64,000 nt of DNA from Lachnospiraceae bacterium (GCA_902363825.1 CABJBK010000012.1:39215-103214); one strand, 5' to 3'; counted from the first letter of the stretch, positions 1-8,762 are shown. Numbers and translations: made by a program. Notes: generated by a model from the letters alone, not told the origin.

Positions 1-513
1 TCTTGCCGCCTCGATGGACGCGTTCAGCGCGAGCAGATTGGTCTGATTTGCGATGCCTACGATATTTTGCATGGTCGCGCGGATCTCATCAAAACGCGCC
101 TGAAATTCATCGTAGATCTTTCCGATCTCAGTGAACTGTTCCTCCACCTTTGCAGAGCTCTCCTTTAACTCACGGATGTCTTCGATCGCGCCATCCGATA
201 CCGTGGTAACGCCCTGGATCACATCATTGAACTGTCCGGAGATCTCTCCGATCTTCGCGAATTCTGTCTGGAAAGCGTCTACCGCGTCGCTGACCGCAGC
301 ATTGTGCTCGATCACTTCCGTGTAGGAATCCTTTACCTTGTCGATCTCGCGGATCGCTTTCATTTCCTCTTCCACGAGCGCTTCCTTCTTTTCAATGACA
401 AAACGGCTCAGATAGGACATGGAATCCAGATATTCCTTCACATTGCCTTTCTTTCCCTGCTGTGCGGTACGCACCGTCGTCTCCTGTACTTCCTCTCTTT
501 TTCTTCCGAACAT
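1..513 (-). CDS. Soluble methyl-accepting chemotaxis-type transducer, 3' end cut by window
   Basis: The frame opens at ATG 513 behind a good AGGAGG site and runs off the window edge after 171 codons. The last 18 visible residues are IANQTNLLALNASIEAAR, the start of the signalling hairpin of methyl-accepting chemotaxis proteins, preceded by a long acidic coiled coil. No hydrophobic stretch is visible in residues 1-171, so this is probably a cytoplasmic transducer without a membrane sensor. It starts 12 bases after the stop of the FIST-domain gene and is probably co-transcribed with it. By family knowledge it would dock on CheA/CheW arrays. The FIST protein may be its sensory partner, which is inference. 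The C-terminal half is not visible. Confidence 0.88.
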   Translation of the reverse strand, partial: MFGRKREEVQETTVRTAQQGKKGNVKEYLDSMSYLSRFVIEKKEALVEEEMKAIREIDKVKDSYTEVIEHNAAVSDAVDAFQTEFAKIGEISGQFNDVIQGVTTVSDGAIEDIRELKESSAKVEEQFTEIGKIYDEFQARFDEIRATMQNIVGIANQTNLLALNASIEAAR

Positions 514-525
514 AACATTCCTCCT

Positions 526-1614
526 CTATTCAAATACCGCACATACCATCGTCTGGTTCACATGCTGATTATTGTACTGCTCTCCGCCTCCGACAACGCC
601 CATATGCTTTCCAAGGGATGCCATGTCTTTCGCGTATGTATTAAAATATCCTTCTTTCTCATACAGCAGATAGCGATAAATGCAGTCCACCGATAATACC
701 AGTGAGATCCGCGGCATCTCGCTTTTGATCTGCTCTCTGGTTCTTTGCTCTGTCTCTTTATAATCCCCGAGACTTAAGAAATAAATGCAGTCATTTTTGT
801 TGATCCGCTTGTAGTTGACCAGTGTGCCATCCGGCTCCATGCCCATCATCGATGAGATAAATACCTGGTCACCGACCGCACGTCCCATCGGATTGACCAA
901 CACGTTGTCCACGATCTTGTCGCGCGGCACACCGAGCTCCTTGCTGTATACCTCCGCTGCCGGTCTGCCATCGAGTTCCATCAGTGCCTTTCTTGACACA
1001 TCGACTCTCGTCGCGAAATGTGACTGTGCGGACTGTTTCTCATAGATATTTTCCTTATATACTCTTACTTTTCCTGTTGTATTTTTGATGATCGCGTACA
1101 CACAGGCATCCTCATACAGCCTGCCATTGTATGCCACGACCGGCTTTTTGCCGTCCGGCACTCCAAATACCGTACCACCTGCCAGTTTGATCCCCTTTTT
1201 CTCAAGGCAGGCTGTAAATGTCGTCACGAGTTTTTCCTCCGCACCGGTACAGTATTCGATGCAGACGGTATCGTCCCTGCCCGGAGATACCTGTGAAACC
1301 TTGCGCTCGATCTCTCCCACGCACGCAACCGGACATGCACTGATATGCTCGATCACGCCAAGGCTCGTCTTCGCGTCCTCAAACAGCCCGAGTACCGCAA
1401 CATTGGTATCACTGACCTGTCCATTTACAAGTTTGGTTCCGATCGTTCCGATCGATGGCGTATCCGGATAAGCTGCCGTAAGCAACGCCGCAACTTCCCC
1501 CGCCATATCATACGGTGCCATAAACAAAATCGCCTGTGGTGCACTAAGCCCCTGTGTTGCCTGTGCCACAGCATCCTTCGGGCTTCCGTGCCCGGTTCCG
1601 ACAAATGCTTTCAT
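526..1614 (-). CDS. FIST domain signal-sensing protein
   Basis: This 362-residue protein matches the FIST_N plus FIST_C arrangement: a glycine-rich N-terminal sheet region with PSIGTIGTK near residue 55 and GGTVFG near 146, and a C-terminal part containing DKIVDNVLVNPMG and the closing VGGGEQYNN motif. FIST domains are proposed to bind small ligands and occur next to two-component, chemotaxis or cyclic-di-GMP proteins. The start at 1614 has AAGGAGG nearby and a TTGCCA/TATACT promoter lies upstream. The chemotaxis transducer follows after 12 bases, supporting a ligand-sensing pair. No signal peptide or membrane segment is seen, so it is probably cytoplasmic. The ligand is unknown. Confidence 0.85.
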   Translation of the reverse strand: MKAFVGTGHGSPKDAVAQATQGLSAPQAILFMAPYDMAGEVAALLTAAYPDTPSIGTIGTKLVNGQVSDTNVAVLGLFEDAKTSLGVIEHISACPVACVGEIERKVSQVSPGRDDTVCIEYCTGAEEKLVTTFTACLEKKGIKLAGGTVFGVPDGKKPVVAYNGRLYEDACVYAIIKNTTGKVRVYKENIYEKQSAQSHFATRVDVSRKALMELDGRPAAEVYSKELGVPRDKIVDNVLVNPMGRAVGDQVFISSMMGMEPDGTLVNYKRINKNDCIYFLSLGDYKETEQRTREQIKSEMPRISLVLSVDCIYRYLLYEKEGYFNTYAKDMASLGKHMGVVGGGEQYNNQHVNQTMVCAVFE

Positions 1615-1647
1615 GCCACAATTCCTCCTTCATTCCCTATAAATTCC

Positions 1648-1676
1648 AGTATATTTTTTTAAGTTAAAAATGGCAA
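1648..1676 (-). promoter_or_regulatory. Promoter of the FIST/transducer operon
   Basis: On the minus strand a TTGCCA -35 (1676-1671) and TATACT -10 (1653-1648) are separated by exactly 17 bases, about 35 bases before the FIST start codon. The match to the housekeeping sigma consensus is good. Confidence 0.65.
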
Positions 1677-1712
1677 TAGTTTTACCGCATTTTTCTAAAA
1701 AAACTGCGTTTT

Positions 1713-1757
1713 AAAAAGAGACACAAACCGCTTCCCTGCGGCTGTGCCTCCCCTTTT
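1713..1757. terminator. Terminator of the Cys-rich small protein gene
   Basis: A hairpin with arms GAGGCACA and TGTGTCTC and an inner CCGC/GCGG pair is followed on the minus strand by a T run, just after the stop at 1769. A-rich sequence on the other side makes it possibly bidirectional. Confidence 0.75.
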
Positions 1758-1768
1758 TCACTTATTTC

Positions 1769-1999
1769 CTACTTGTTTCTCGGACATTCCCTGACCCGTT
1801 TGATATTGCAGTCCTGCACATCACACGGCTCACAGTCCACCAGTCCTTTCAGATAGCAGAATGCCTGCTGTACCGGTTTTTTCGGTTCTTCCTTTTTTTC
1901 TTCCAACGGACATTTATTCAGTCTCTTCATGTTGCAGTCCTGAATCCGGCCGGATTCACATTCTACCAGCCCTTTTAAGAAACAAAACTTATTTTCCAT
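1769..1999 (-). CDS. Small protein of two tandem Cys-every-eight repeats
   Basis: I do not recognise this 76-residue protein by name. It consists of two homologous copies (residues about 5-31 and 47-73) joined by a Lys/Glu/Pro linker. Each reads FC-x-LKGLV-x-C ... DCN-x-KR ... CP. The cysteines fall every eight residues: 6, 14, 22, 30 in the first copy and 48, 56, 64, 72 in the second, with one extra at 59. No signal peptide is present, so it should be cytosolic and reducing, which favours metal or iron-sulfur binding over disulfides. It has its own promoter, an AGGTG ribosome site and a terminator, so it is a real gene. The function is unknown. Confidence 0.75.
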   Translation of the reverse strand: MENKFCFLKGLVECESGRIQDCNMKRLNKCPLEEKKEEPKKPVQQAFCYLKGLVDCEPCDVQDCNIKRVRECPRNK

Positions 2000-2045
2000 A
2001 CTTTGTACACCTGTTCCTTGTCCTGCTTTTGATTATCAGCACCTA

Positions 2046-2074
2046 ATCATACCATCCGGTATTTTAAATTACAA
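2046..2074 (-). promoter_or_regulatory. Promoter of the Cys-rich small protein
   Basis: A minus-strand TTGTAA (2074-2069) and TATGAT (2051-2046) are spaced by 17 bases, about 45 bases before the ATG at 1999. Confidence 0.6.
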
Positions 2075-2080
2075 CCTTTT

Positions 2081-2263
2081 TTACATCTGATGACGCACAA
2101 TGCGGTACTCGTCATCATAGGAATAATACGGACACTCAAAGTGCGGATGTAACAGAAAGTGTGCCATCTCATCCTCGTCAAAGCTCACTTCGCACAGATA
2201 AGCGTCTTCCTCCTCGTCATACACATAATTGCTGCAGGTATCGCAGCTCGCCTGTTTCGCCAA
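2081..2263 (-). CDS. Short four-Cys hypothetical protein (DUF6472-like), TTG start
   Basis: I place the start at the TTG at 2263, because GGAGG sits seven bases before it and the product then begins MAKQASCDTCSNYVYDEEED. A farther upstream ATG at 2392 would overlap the divergent glycosyltransferase start and adds a sequence unlike the family. The 60-residue product has a CDTC pair near residues 7-10, one Cys in the middle (YLCEV) and one near the end (FECPYY), a likely zinc site, and ends DDEYRIVRHQM. It resembles the small uncharacterised DUF6472 family of Lachnospiraceae, from memory and not checked. It reads toward the Cys-rich gene at 1769. The function is unknown. Confidence 0.72.
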   Translation of the reverse strand: MAKQASCDTCSNYVYDEEEDAYLCEVSFDEDEMAHFLLHPHFECPYYSYDDEYRIVRHQM

Positions 2264-2390
2264 TCTTTTTCCTCCGTTTCCCTGCGTGCCAGGAGCGCAC
2301 GCCTCAATCTGTAATAAGTATAGCAAACTTATTTCAGTTATGCTATGCTGTTTCTTAGAAAATACATAGTAATTTAGTAGGAGGATCCTC

Positions 2391-3566
2391 ATGAAAAAGA
2401 TTCTGATCTGCGCGTTAAAATCTGTCTGTTACAACTCTTATCTCTATTTTGAAGACCGTCTGGGCAGCGAGCTTGAAAAGCTCGGGTGTGAAGTCACTTA
2501 TTTCAGGGCTTCGGAAGAACCCATCGAACATCTCGAACGCTACGTCGGCGCGTCCTTTGACGCTGTGCTTGAATTTAATTCCGATCTTCCCAAAATAAAA
2601 ATGGATGACGGTTCCTATTTTCTTGACCACATCCAAGCCCCGTTTTATGATGTACTGCTCGACCATCCGCTCTACCACCACGATATGTTAAAACAGCAGC
2701 TCATGGATTTTCATGTGATCTGCCTGGATATCAACCACCGCGACTATATTTTGAAGAATTATCCACATATCAAAAGTGTGGATGTGGTTTCCATGACTGG
2801 TGAATCTGCTGCGATCTGTCCGCCGATGGCAGAGCGTTCCACTGACGTTTTGTTCCTAGGCACCTACACTTCGCCCGCTGAAGTCTACGATGCGATCGAG
2901 CACTGTCCGCCTTTTCTCGCGGCGGACATCAAAAAACTGATCGACCGCATGCTTTTGGATCCACGCCTCACGTTAGAAGACGCCGTAACTGATCTGATCC
3001 CGGAAACAGACAGCCTGATCGCCGAAAATTTTCCGCTTCACATGCAGGCATATTTTCTCGCGGACACCTACATACGGGCGTTTCTGCGTGAAAAACTGAT
3101 CCGCACGCTCTCCGATGCCGGTGTTCCACTCTCCGTTTACGGTGGCGACTGGGAAAAAATGCCACCTTTATCCGGCGGCAATGTGTCCTTTCATGAGAGT
3201 GTTCCATACGCGGATACCTTTTCCCTGATGGCTGACGCGAAGATCACGTTAAACATCATGCCCTTATTTAAAAACGGATCTCATGACCGGATCCCGTCCG
3301 CCATGTTAAACAAAAGCGTTGCAGTCACAGACAGAAGCGATATGCTGACCCGGCTCTATCAGGACGGAACGGATCTCGTCTTTTATGACACGGATCACAT
3401 GGAACTGCTGCCGCAGCAGATCTTTTCCCTGCTCTCCGATGAACAAAGACTTTCTTCGATTGCAGAAGCCGGCTATAAAAACGCCAAAAAAAACGCCACC
3501 TGGGAAACCACAGGACAGCGCTTTTTTGATATTCTTTATAAAAATGGAAGGATGTCTTCCGTATAA
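2391..3566 (+). CDS. CgeB-like family 1 glycosyltransferase
   Basis: The 391-residue protein has an N-terminal Rossmann-like half beginning MKKILICALKS and a C-terminal Glyco_trans_1_2 domain (about residues 230-385) with SVYGGDWEK, the FSLMADAKITLNIMP segment and the NAKKNATWETTGQRFFDIL ending typical of CgeB and spore-maturation glycosyltransferases. It probably transfers a sugar from a nucleotide donor to a surface or spore-coat acceptor. The acceptor cannot be read from the sequence. AGGAGG precedes the ATG by seven bases. Its 3' end overlaps the convergent debranching enzyme gene by about 31 bases. No signal peptide or membrane helix is seen. Confidence 0.8.
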   Translation: MKKILICALKSVCYNSYLYFEDRLGSELEKLGCEVTYFRASEEPIEHLERYVGASFDAVLEFNSDLPKIKMDDGSYFLDHIQAPFYDVLLDHPLYHHDMLKQQLMDFHVICLDINHRDYILKNYPHIKSVDVVSMTGESAAICPPMAERSTDVLFLGTYTSPAEVYDAIEHCPPFLAADIKKLIDRMLLDPRLTLEDAVTDLIPETDSLIAENFPLHMQAYFLADTYIRAFLREKLIRTLSDAGVPLSVYGGDWEKMPPLSGGNVSFHESVPYADTFSLMADAKITLNIMPLFKNGSHDRIPSAMLNKSVAVTDRSDMLTRLYQDGTDLVFYDTDHMELLPQQIFSLLSDEQRLSSIAEAGYKNAKKNATWETTGQRFFDILYKNGRMSSV

Positions 3567-5560
3567 GCTCTCAAGATCTCTCCCACGCTCCATGCCTGCC
3601 CGTAACAGCCACGGGAGGTATGTGGCGCGTTTCCGTCGAAGATCTCGGCGATCGTTCCCACACATCCCTTCGTCAGATGTTTCTGCACCGGCAAAAGCAT
3701 TTCTTTTACACGTTCCATCGTCTGCGCGGAATGTCCGTAAACTTTGATATACGCGGTGAAAAATCCGCCGAGTAAAAATCCCCATGCCGTTCCCTGGTGA
3801 TATGCCGCATCACGCTTTGCGAGACAACCGCTGTATACCCCGTGATAATCCGGATCCTCCGGCGCAAGGGAGCGCAGTCCGCAGCCCGCATAGAGTTCGT
3901 CTTTTACTTTTTCGACCACGCGCTTTTCTCTTTCCTTAAACATCATGGTATAAGGCAGCGATACCGCATAGATCTGGTTCGGGCGCACCTTATCATCCTT
4001 TTTATCCGGCTCTAACACGTCGTAGAGACATTCTTTTTCTTCATTCCAGAACTCACGGTTAAAGGATTCCCGCACCTGCTCCGCAAGCAGATGATACGGC
4101 TCTGGATCCTCGTCATAATAGACCGAAAGGCTCTCCATCACCTTTAAGGCGTTGTACCAGAGCGCATTGATCTCGACCGGCTTTCCATGGCGCGGTGTTG
4201 CCACCCAGTCACCGACACGCACATCCATCCAGGTCACCTGATCGAGTCCGCTTCCCGCCGAGATCAGTCCGTCCTCATCCATAAAAATGGAAAATCCCGT
4301 TCCGTTCTTATATGCCTCTATGATCTCTTTCAGTTTCGGATAGATATGTTCCTTCACATAGGCATAATTTTTGGGCGTATCGCTGTAAGTCAGAAATTTA
4401 TGCACCGCATAAAAATACCACAGGGACGCGTCCACGGTATTGTAGAGCGGCTCGGTTCCCTCATCCGGGAACATATTCGGCACCAGTCCGTCTTTTACAT
4501 ACATCGCAAAGGTCGTAAGGATATCCCTCGCCTCGTCGAAACGCTTTGTCGCAAGCGTAAGTCCGGTCAGGGCGATCATCGTATCCCTACCCCAGTCCGT
4601 AAACCACGGCAGACCCGCAAGCACGGTAGTAAGCCCGGTGGACTGGCGGTAAGCTAAAAACTGATCCGCCGCAAGCACTAACGTATTCGCGAACTGATCC
4701 CTGTACCCTGCCGTTTTTATGATCCCGTTCAGACGGCGGTACTCATTTTCGATGGTCTCCTCCACATTGCGGTTGTAGGACGCCTCGATCGTACAGATAA
4801 GCGCGATCTTTCTTTTCTTTCCGGCCGGAACCGTATACTTTACTTCATACGGCGTAAAATTGTTATCGATGCAGTCTGCCTCCACATTGATCTCCGTCTG
4901 CAGCTGCATATTTTCGTCAAAACGCTGTTCCCGCTCTACCACTGCTCCGTCCGTCGCGATCAGCCTGATTTTTATCTCTTTATTTTTTTCCGGTGTCAGG
5001 TACATATGATGTCTGGTATGACGCGTCTCGAATTTCAGATCCGAAACACTGCTGCCATCATGATGCGCGCGGTAATTAAAAAGCGGTGTGAAATAGAAAA
5101 CCGCGTCCGCTCCGTTATTCGTGATCTCGTAGGAAACCGCGATCGTATTTTTCCCATGCTCAAAGCACAGCGTCTTCTCCACGCTGCAGTCTCCCGCCTG
5201 ATACGAAAAATGCACCAGTCCGTCATAGGCAAAATCTTTCAGATATTTCTGTCCCTCGACACATTCGCTCCGAAATCCGCCCTCTTTGTAATTTTCTCCA
5301 CGCTGCGATGTTTCAAAATCAAAAACCGCTCCGCCGCTCGTAAAGCGCTCCGTAACTTTCGACAGGATCACATAACGTTCCACCGGCGGATGCAGACTCG
5401 CGATCAGATAACCGTGATGTTTTCTGGTATGCGCACCTATGACGGAGCTGCCAGCATAGCCTCCGATCCCGTTTGTCATCACCCATTCTCTGCTTATTCC
5501 CTCTTTAAACACCGAGAGAGCATCCCCTGTAACATGATATGGCTTCATAGTCTCCTCCAT
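3536..5560 (-). CDS. Glycogen debranching enzyme (amylo-alpha-1,6-glucosidase)
   Basis: The 674-residue protein has the two-part bacterial GDE layout: an N-terminal beta-sandwich (about 1-280, with the ATNGIGGYAGSS-like opening) and a C-terminal (alpha/alpha)6 barrel containing GLPWFTDWGRDTMIAL, a glucoamylase-type catalytic region, and AYHQGTAWGFLLGGF. It should hydrolyse alpha-1,6 branches left on limit dextrins, supporting storage-glycan turnover in the cytoplasm, where the lack of a signal peptide places it. The start at 5560 has a GGAGG site. It stands alone, convergent with the glycosyltransferase gene, and no other glycogen gene is in the window. The length is normal for the bacterial family. 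Confidence 0.88.
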   Translation of the reverse strand: MEETMKPYHVTGDALSVFKEGISREWVMTNGIGGYAGSSVIGAHTRKHHGYLIASLHPPVERYVILSKVTERFTSGGAVFDFETSQRGENYKEGGFRSECVEGQKYLKDFAYDGLVHFSYQAGDCSVEKTLCFEHGKNTIAVSYEITNNGADAVFYFTPLFNYRAHHDGSSVSDLKFETRHTRHHMYLTPEKNKEIKIRLIATDGAVVEREQRFDENMQLQTEINVEADCIDNNFTPYEVKYTVPAGKKRKIALICTIEASYNRNVEETIENEYRRLNGIIKTAGYRDQFANTLVLAADQFLAYRQSTGLTTVLAGLPWFTDWGRDTMIALTGLTLATKRFDEARDILTTFAMYVKDGLVPNMFPDEGTEPLYNTVDASLWYFYAVHKFLTYSDTPKNYAYVKEHIYPKLKEIIEAYKNGTGFSIFMDEDGLISAGSGLDQVTWMDVRVGDWVATPRHGKPVEINALWYNALKVMESLSVYYDEDPEPYHLLAEQVRESFNREFWNEEKECLYDVLEPDKKDDKVRPNQIYAVSLPYTMMFKEREKRVVEKVKDELYAGCGLRSLAPEDPDYHGVYSGCLAKRDAAYHQGTAWGFLLGGFFTAYIKVYGHSAQTMERVKEMLLPVQKHLTKGCVGTIAEIFDGNAPHTSRGCYGQAWSVGEILRAYTEDILPFL

Positions 5561-5716
5561 TTCGTCTGCCTGTAAATCTACTACTTAATATATACTAAAT
5601 AAGCTAAAAAATCCAGCTTCCCCATTTGTTTATACTTTTTTTACTGGAATAAAACGCAAAAAAAGTATATAATGCTCTCAGTAAGTTATACCAGAAGGAA
5701 AGGACAGGATTTTTTT

Positions 5717-6220
5717 ATGAGTATTTTTGAAAATACCGTTATGATCAAAAAACGGCCGTCCTACGGACAGCTGTTCGCGCAGTATCTGCTCATTGCGCTT
5801 ACCATATTGAGCGCACTTGGAACCATTCTCTTTTCTCCGCTCGGACTCTTTGTTCCGACCGTGCTGTTTGCGGTTTTTGCCTACTTTATGCACGGTTCCT
5901 GCGATATGGAGTATGAATATACCTATATCGAGGGCGAACTCGACATCGACAAGATCAAGGCGAAAAGAAAAAGAAAGAAAGTTGCAAAGATCGACCTCGA
6001 TGAGCTGATCCTGATCGCTCCGCAGGGTTCCGGAGAGCTGAATCAGTACAGGGGAAACAGCGATGTAAAGAAATTAAAAGCCGTATCCGGCAGACCGGAC
6101 GCAAAGATCTATGATGTCGTATACCGTGACAACAACACGATCCACATCATCTCTTTTGAACCGGATGAAAAGATGATCGATACCCTTCACAAGCGTTACA
6201 TGCGCAAGGTTATTTTATAG
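5717..6220 (+). CDS. Small two-helix membrane protein of unknown function
   Basis: The start is set at ATG 5717, behind AAGGAAAGGA, giving 167 residues beginning MSIFENTV. An in-frame ATG 45 bases upstream overlaps a TATAAT-like box at 5668-5673 and is unlikely. Two hydrophobic segments occupy about residues 17-60, followed by a very basic stretch (KAKRKRKKVAK) and a soluble alpha/beta tail that may resemble the uncharacterised DUF6106 family. No catalytic motif is visible. It converges on the cbiO gene and its 3' end overlaps it by six bases. I cannot assign a function. Confidence 0.7.
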   Translation: MSIFENTVMIKKRPSYGQLFAQYLLIALTILSALGTILFSPLGLFVPTVLFAVFAYFMHGSCDMEYEYTYIEGELDIDKIKAKRKRKKVAKIDLDELILIAPQGSGELNQYRGNSDVKKLKAVSGRPDAKIYDVVYRDNNTIHIISFEPDEKMIDTLHKRYMRKVIL

Positions 6221-6904
6221 GTCTGTGTCCCGTTTCCAGATGTGATCGATGTGATGATCCCGGTCCATGAAAACGATACGGTCCGCAACCGTCCCGGCAA
6301 ACTTATGATTATGCGTTGCTATGATCATGGTTTTGCCGGATTTTTTTAACTGCAGCAAAAAACCGGTAAGCCATTCTTCGGTCTCTGTATCCAGCCCGCT
6401 TAACGGTTCATCCAGCACAAGAACTTTCGGGTTCATGGAAAGTATTGATGCGATCGCCACTTTCTTTTTTTCTCCGGTACTGAGATAATACGGCGCGCGG
6501 TCCCGCAGGGATCCGAGGTTTAAAAGCGCGATACAGTCTTCTACCCGTCTTTTTACTTCCTCCTCCGGAAGTCCCATCTGCATCGGGGCAAACGCGATCT
6601 CTTCCTCTACACTTGCGCAGAAAAGCTGTGCCTCGGGATTCTGAAACACATAACCGATCTTCTGGTGAAATGCTTTCGCAAAGCTCTCTTTCTTCATGCT
6701 CTTTTCATCGATGATATCCCCGTCAAACTCATAGGTTCCAAGATCCGCAAACGCAAGCGCGTTTAAGATACGGATCAGCGTTGATTTCCCACAGCCGTTC
6801 GGGCCTTCTAACATCACGGTCTCTCCCGCTTCTACCTGAAGGTCGATATGTTTTAAGACCGGACGGTCTTCATACGCAAAACAGATATCTTTTAAGGTGA
6901 TCAT
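6215..6904 (-). CDS. cbiO: Cobalt/nickel ECF transporter ATPase (CbiO type)
   Basis: Starting at ATG 6904, the product is 229 residues beginning MITLKDICFAYED. It has Walker A GPNGCGKST, a Q-loop VFQNPEAQLF, an ABC signature LSTGEKKKVAIA, which departs slightly from LSGGQ, Walker B VLVLDEPLSGLD and the switch His in IIATHNHK. The ATG overlaps the TGA of the upstream permease gene (ATGA), a sign of translational coupling. With CbiQ and CbiM it forms a metal-specific energy-coupling-factor transporter. ATP hydrolysis here drives uptake. A longer upstream frame exists but lies inside the permease gene. Confidence 0.87.
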   Translation of the reverse strand: MITLKDICFAYEDRPVLKHIDLQVEAGETVMLEGPNGCGKSTLIRILNALAFADLGTYEFDGDIIDEKSMKKESFAKAFHQKIGYVFQNPEAQLFCASVEEEIAFAPMQMGLPEEEVKRRVEDCIALLNLGSLRDRAPYYLSTGEKKKVAIASILSMNPKVLVLDEPLSGLDTETEEWLTGFLLQLKKSGKTMIIATHNHKFAGTVADRIVFMDRDHHIDHIWKRDTDL

Positions 6905-7713
6905 AAATACGCTCCTTCCATAATATAAAGTACGATCTCTGCGGCAAGCAGACCAACCGGCAGAAGATCCCACCGGTTTTTCTTATGTTTCATATAATAA
7001 CGGTAAGTTCCGTCATACCCTCTGCAGTGCATGGCAAGATAGGTTTCCTCCGCCATCCGCTGTGATCTCAGATAGGTGACTGCGAGGATCCCTCCTGCCG
7101 CGCGCTTCTTATCCGGATTTTTCCCGACCGAGCGGAGCGTCAGCGCATCCAGAAGTTCTTTACAGCTGCGCCCGAGCACGACCAGATACTTTACGGTCAT
7201 ATCAAACACAAACAGAAACGTATCGGGCAGATGGCACCGGCTCAACGAAGCACAGATCTTATTCCAGCGCACCGCATGGTTTAACATGGCGACTGCCATT
7301 ACCGTGACCGCGGTCTTTGTGGCGATCACCTGCATGGAATACACATTTCCAAGTAACGCCGCCGGAAGTGTAAATACCAGGGAAAATCCCACTCCGGTCA
7401 GCGTTTCCACAAGGATCTGCCGGATATCTTTGCCGGAAAATGCCGCGAGCAGTACGATCATGAGCCCAAGGACTGTGACCGGGAAACGTAAGCCGTGCGC
7501 GCATACGGTGAGTAACACCGTCACAAACAGCAAAAGCAGACTGATCCCGGCGGAAATTTCTTTTTCTTTCCGCCGGACCGTCTGCATCCTTATTCTTGCA
7601 AGCAGCTTTAAAAGCTGCCCTGATGTTTTCTTCTGAAAGCTGTCCTTATCCCGCGATGGCACATAATCTTCTGTCTGTGTCATCCATTCCGGGAGTTCTG
7701 TCTGTTTTTTCAA
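6901..7713 (-). CDS. cbiQ: ECF transporter membrane subunit CbiQ
   Basis: The start codon is TTG at 7713, forming a TTGA overlap with the cbiM stop. The 270-residue protein has a basic N-terminal tail, about five hydrophobic segments, and the cytoplasmic coupling-helix motif with a CRG triplet (AMHCRGYDG) through which EcfT/CbiQ proteins contact the ATPase. It is the transmembrane scaffold between CbiM and CbiO. The tight cbiM-cbiQ-cbiO overlaps show one operon. The substrate could be cobalt or nickel; the sequence does not decide. Confidence 0.83.
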   Translation of the reverse strand: MKKQTELPEWMTQTEDYVPSRDKDSFQKKTSGQLLKLLARIRMQTVRRKEKEISAGISLLLLFVTVLLTVCAHGLRFPVTVLGLMIVLLAAFSGKDIRQILVETLTGVGFSLVFTLPAALLGNVYSMQVIATKTAVTVMAVAMLNHAVRWNKICASLSRCHLPDTFLFVFDMTVKYLVVLGRSCKELLDALTLRSVGKNPDKKRAAGGILAVTYLRSQRMAEETYLAMHCRGYDGTYRYYMKHKKNRWDLLPVGLLAAEIVLYIMEGAYL

Positions 7714-8705
7714 TCAAAATCGACCTTACTTTTCTTAAAACTTCCGATCAGTTTAAAAATAATGATCACGAGTGCCGCGCCAATCACTGCCGACAGGATA
7801 TAGCCAAGCCACTCCGGCATTCCCGCGACTGTATAATCCGGAAACAGCGCCGAAAAATCCATTCCGTCCGCCATGCCCGCAGGCGTGTAGCCGAGCGCTT
7901 TTCCACCGGATACCACTTCCGCGATCTCATCCATTCCCCATTCGCCCCAGGCGGTACCGGTCGCAAGCAGACCGAGCGGCGTAAGCACGATGAGCGCCGT
8001 AAGGAGCAGATACACCGGGCGTACCGCATGGCTCTTTTTCACATAGGGGGTGTCCGGTGCCGCCTTTTTCATGAACACGAGCACGGCAACCGTAAAGATC
8101 ACCTCCGCCGCGCCAAAAACGGTCAGATGCCCGATCATCATCGCCGGGACTGCCACGCCGAGCGGATATGGACAGTACAGCGCTTTTCCTGCCGCATCCG
8201 TAAATAAGAGCGGCTGAACGCCAAACTCGATTGCCGCGCAAAGTGCCGCCGCGTTGATCCCGAAATACGCGCCGATCCCGTAAGCGATGGAATCCGCATG
8301 TTTTCCCTTCAGGTAATGTTTCAGCACCTGGGCAACCATATAGCCTACAAACGGCAGGACAAATGCCATGTTAAAGCAGTTCGCGCCAAATGCGAGGATC
8401 CCGCCGTCCCCAAACAACAGCGCCTGTACGAGCAGCGCGATCGTCACGGAAATACATGCCGCGTACGGGCCGCAGAGCGCAGCGATAAGCGTTCCTCCCA
8501 CCGCATGGCCGGTCGTACCGCCGGGAAGCGGGATATTGAACATCATCCCAAGAAATGAAAACGCCGCCCCGATACCGAGGAGCGGGATCTTCTCCTTTGG
8601 GATCTCCGCTTTTACTTTTTTTACAGAAACCGCCCACACCGGAACCATTGCCGTCCCTAGGACCGCGCAGGTGGATGGGCTTAGATAATTGTCCGGAATA
8701 TGCAT
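7710..8705 (-). CDS. cbiM: Cobalt/nickel ECF transporter substrate-binding subunit CbiM with fused CbiN-like tail
   Basis: The start is ATG 8705 because AGGAG lies nine bases upstream and the mature protein must begin MHIPDN: His-2 and the N-terminus are metal ligands in the CbiM/NikM family. The 331-residue product carries the GTTGHAVGGTL segment and about seven membrane segments. A further domain at about residues 230-331 begins with a hydrophobic segment and ends in a last helix and a basic tail, matching a fused CbiN/PDGLE-type subunit rather than a separate cbiN gene. It should capture Co2+ or Ni2+ for uptake. No cobalamin or urease genes are nearby to settle the metal. Confidence 0.85.
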   Translation of the reverse strand: MHIPDNYLSPSTCAVLGTAMVPVWAVSVKKVKAEIPKEKIPLLGIGAAFSFLGMMFNIPLPGGTTGHAVGGTLIAALCGPYAACISVTIALLVQALLFGDGGILAFGANCFNMAFVLPFVGYMVAQVLKHYLKGKHADSIAYGIGAYFGINAAALCAAIEFGVQPLLFTDAAGKALYCPYPLGVAVPAMMIGHLTVFGAAEVIFTVAVLVFMKKAAPDTPYVKKSHAVRPVYLLLTALIVLTPLGLLATGTAWGEWGMDEIAEVVSGGKALGYTPAGMADGMDFSALFPDYTVAGMPEWLGYILSAVIGAALVIIIFKLIGSFKKSKVDFD

Positions 8706-8762
8706 AAATGTTCTCCTGATTCTTTTCTTTGTGAAACAATTTCTCAATTACTTCTTTCAAAA

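Noticed and set aside
2264..2392. Upstream ATG extension of the four-Cys protein
   Set aside because: It would overlap the divergent glycosyltransferase start and lacks a ribosome site; the TTG at 2263 has a strong GGAGG.
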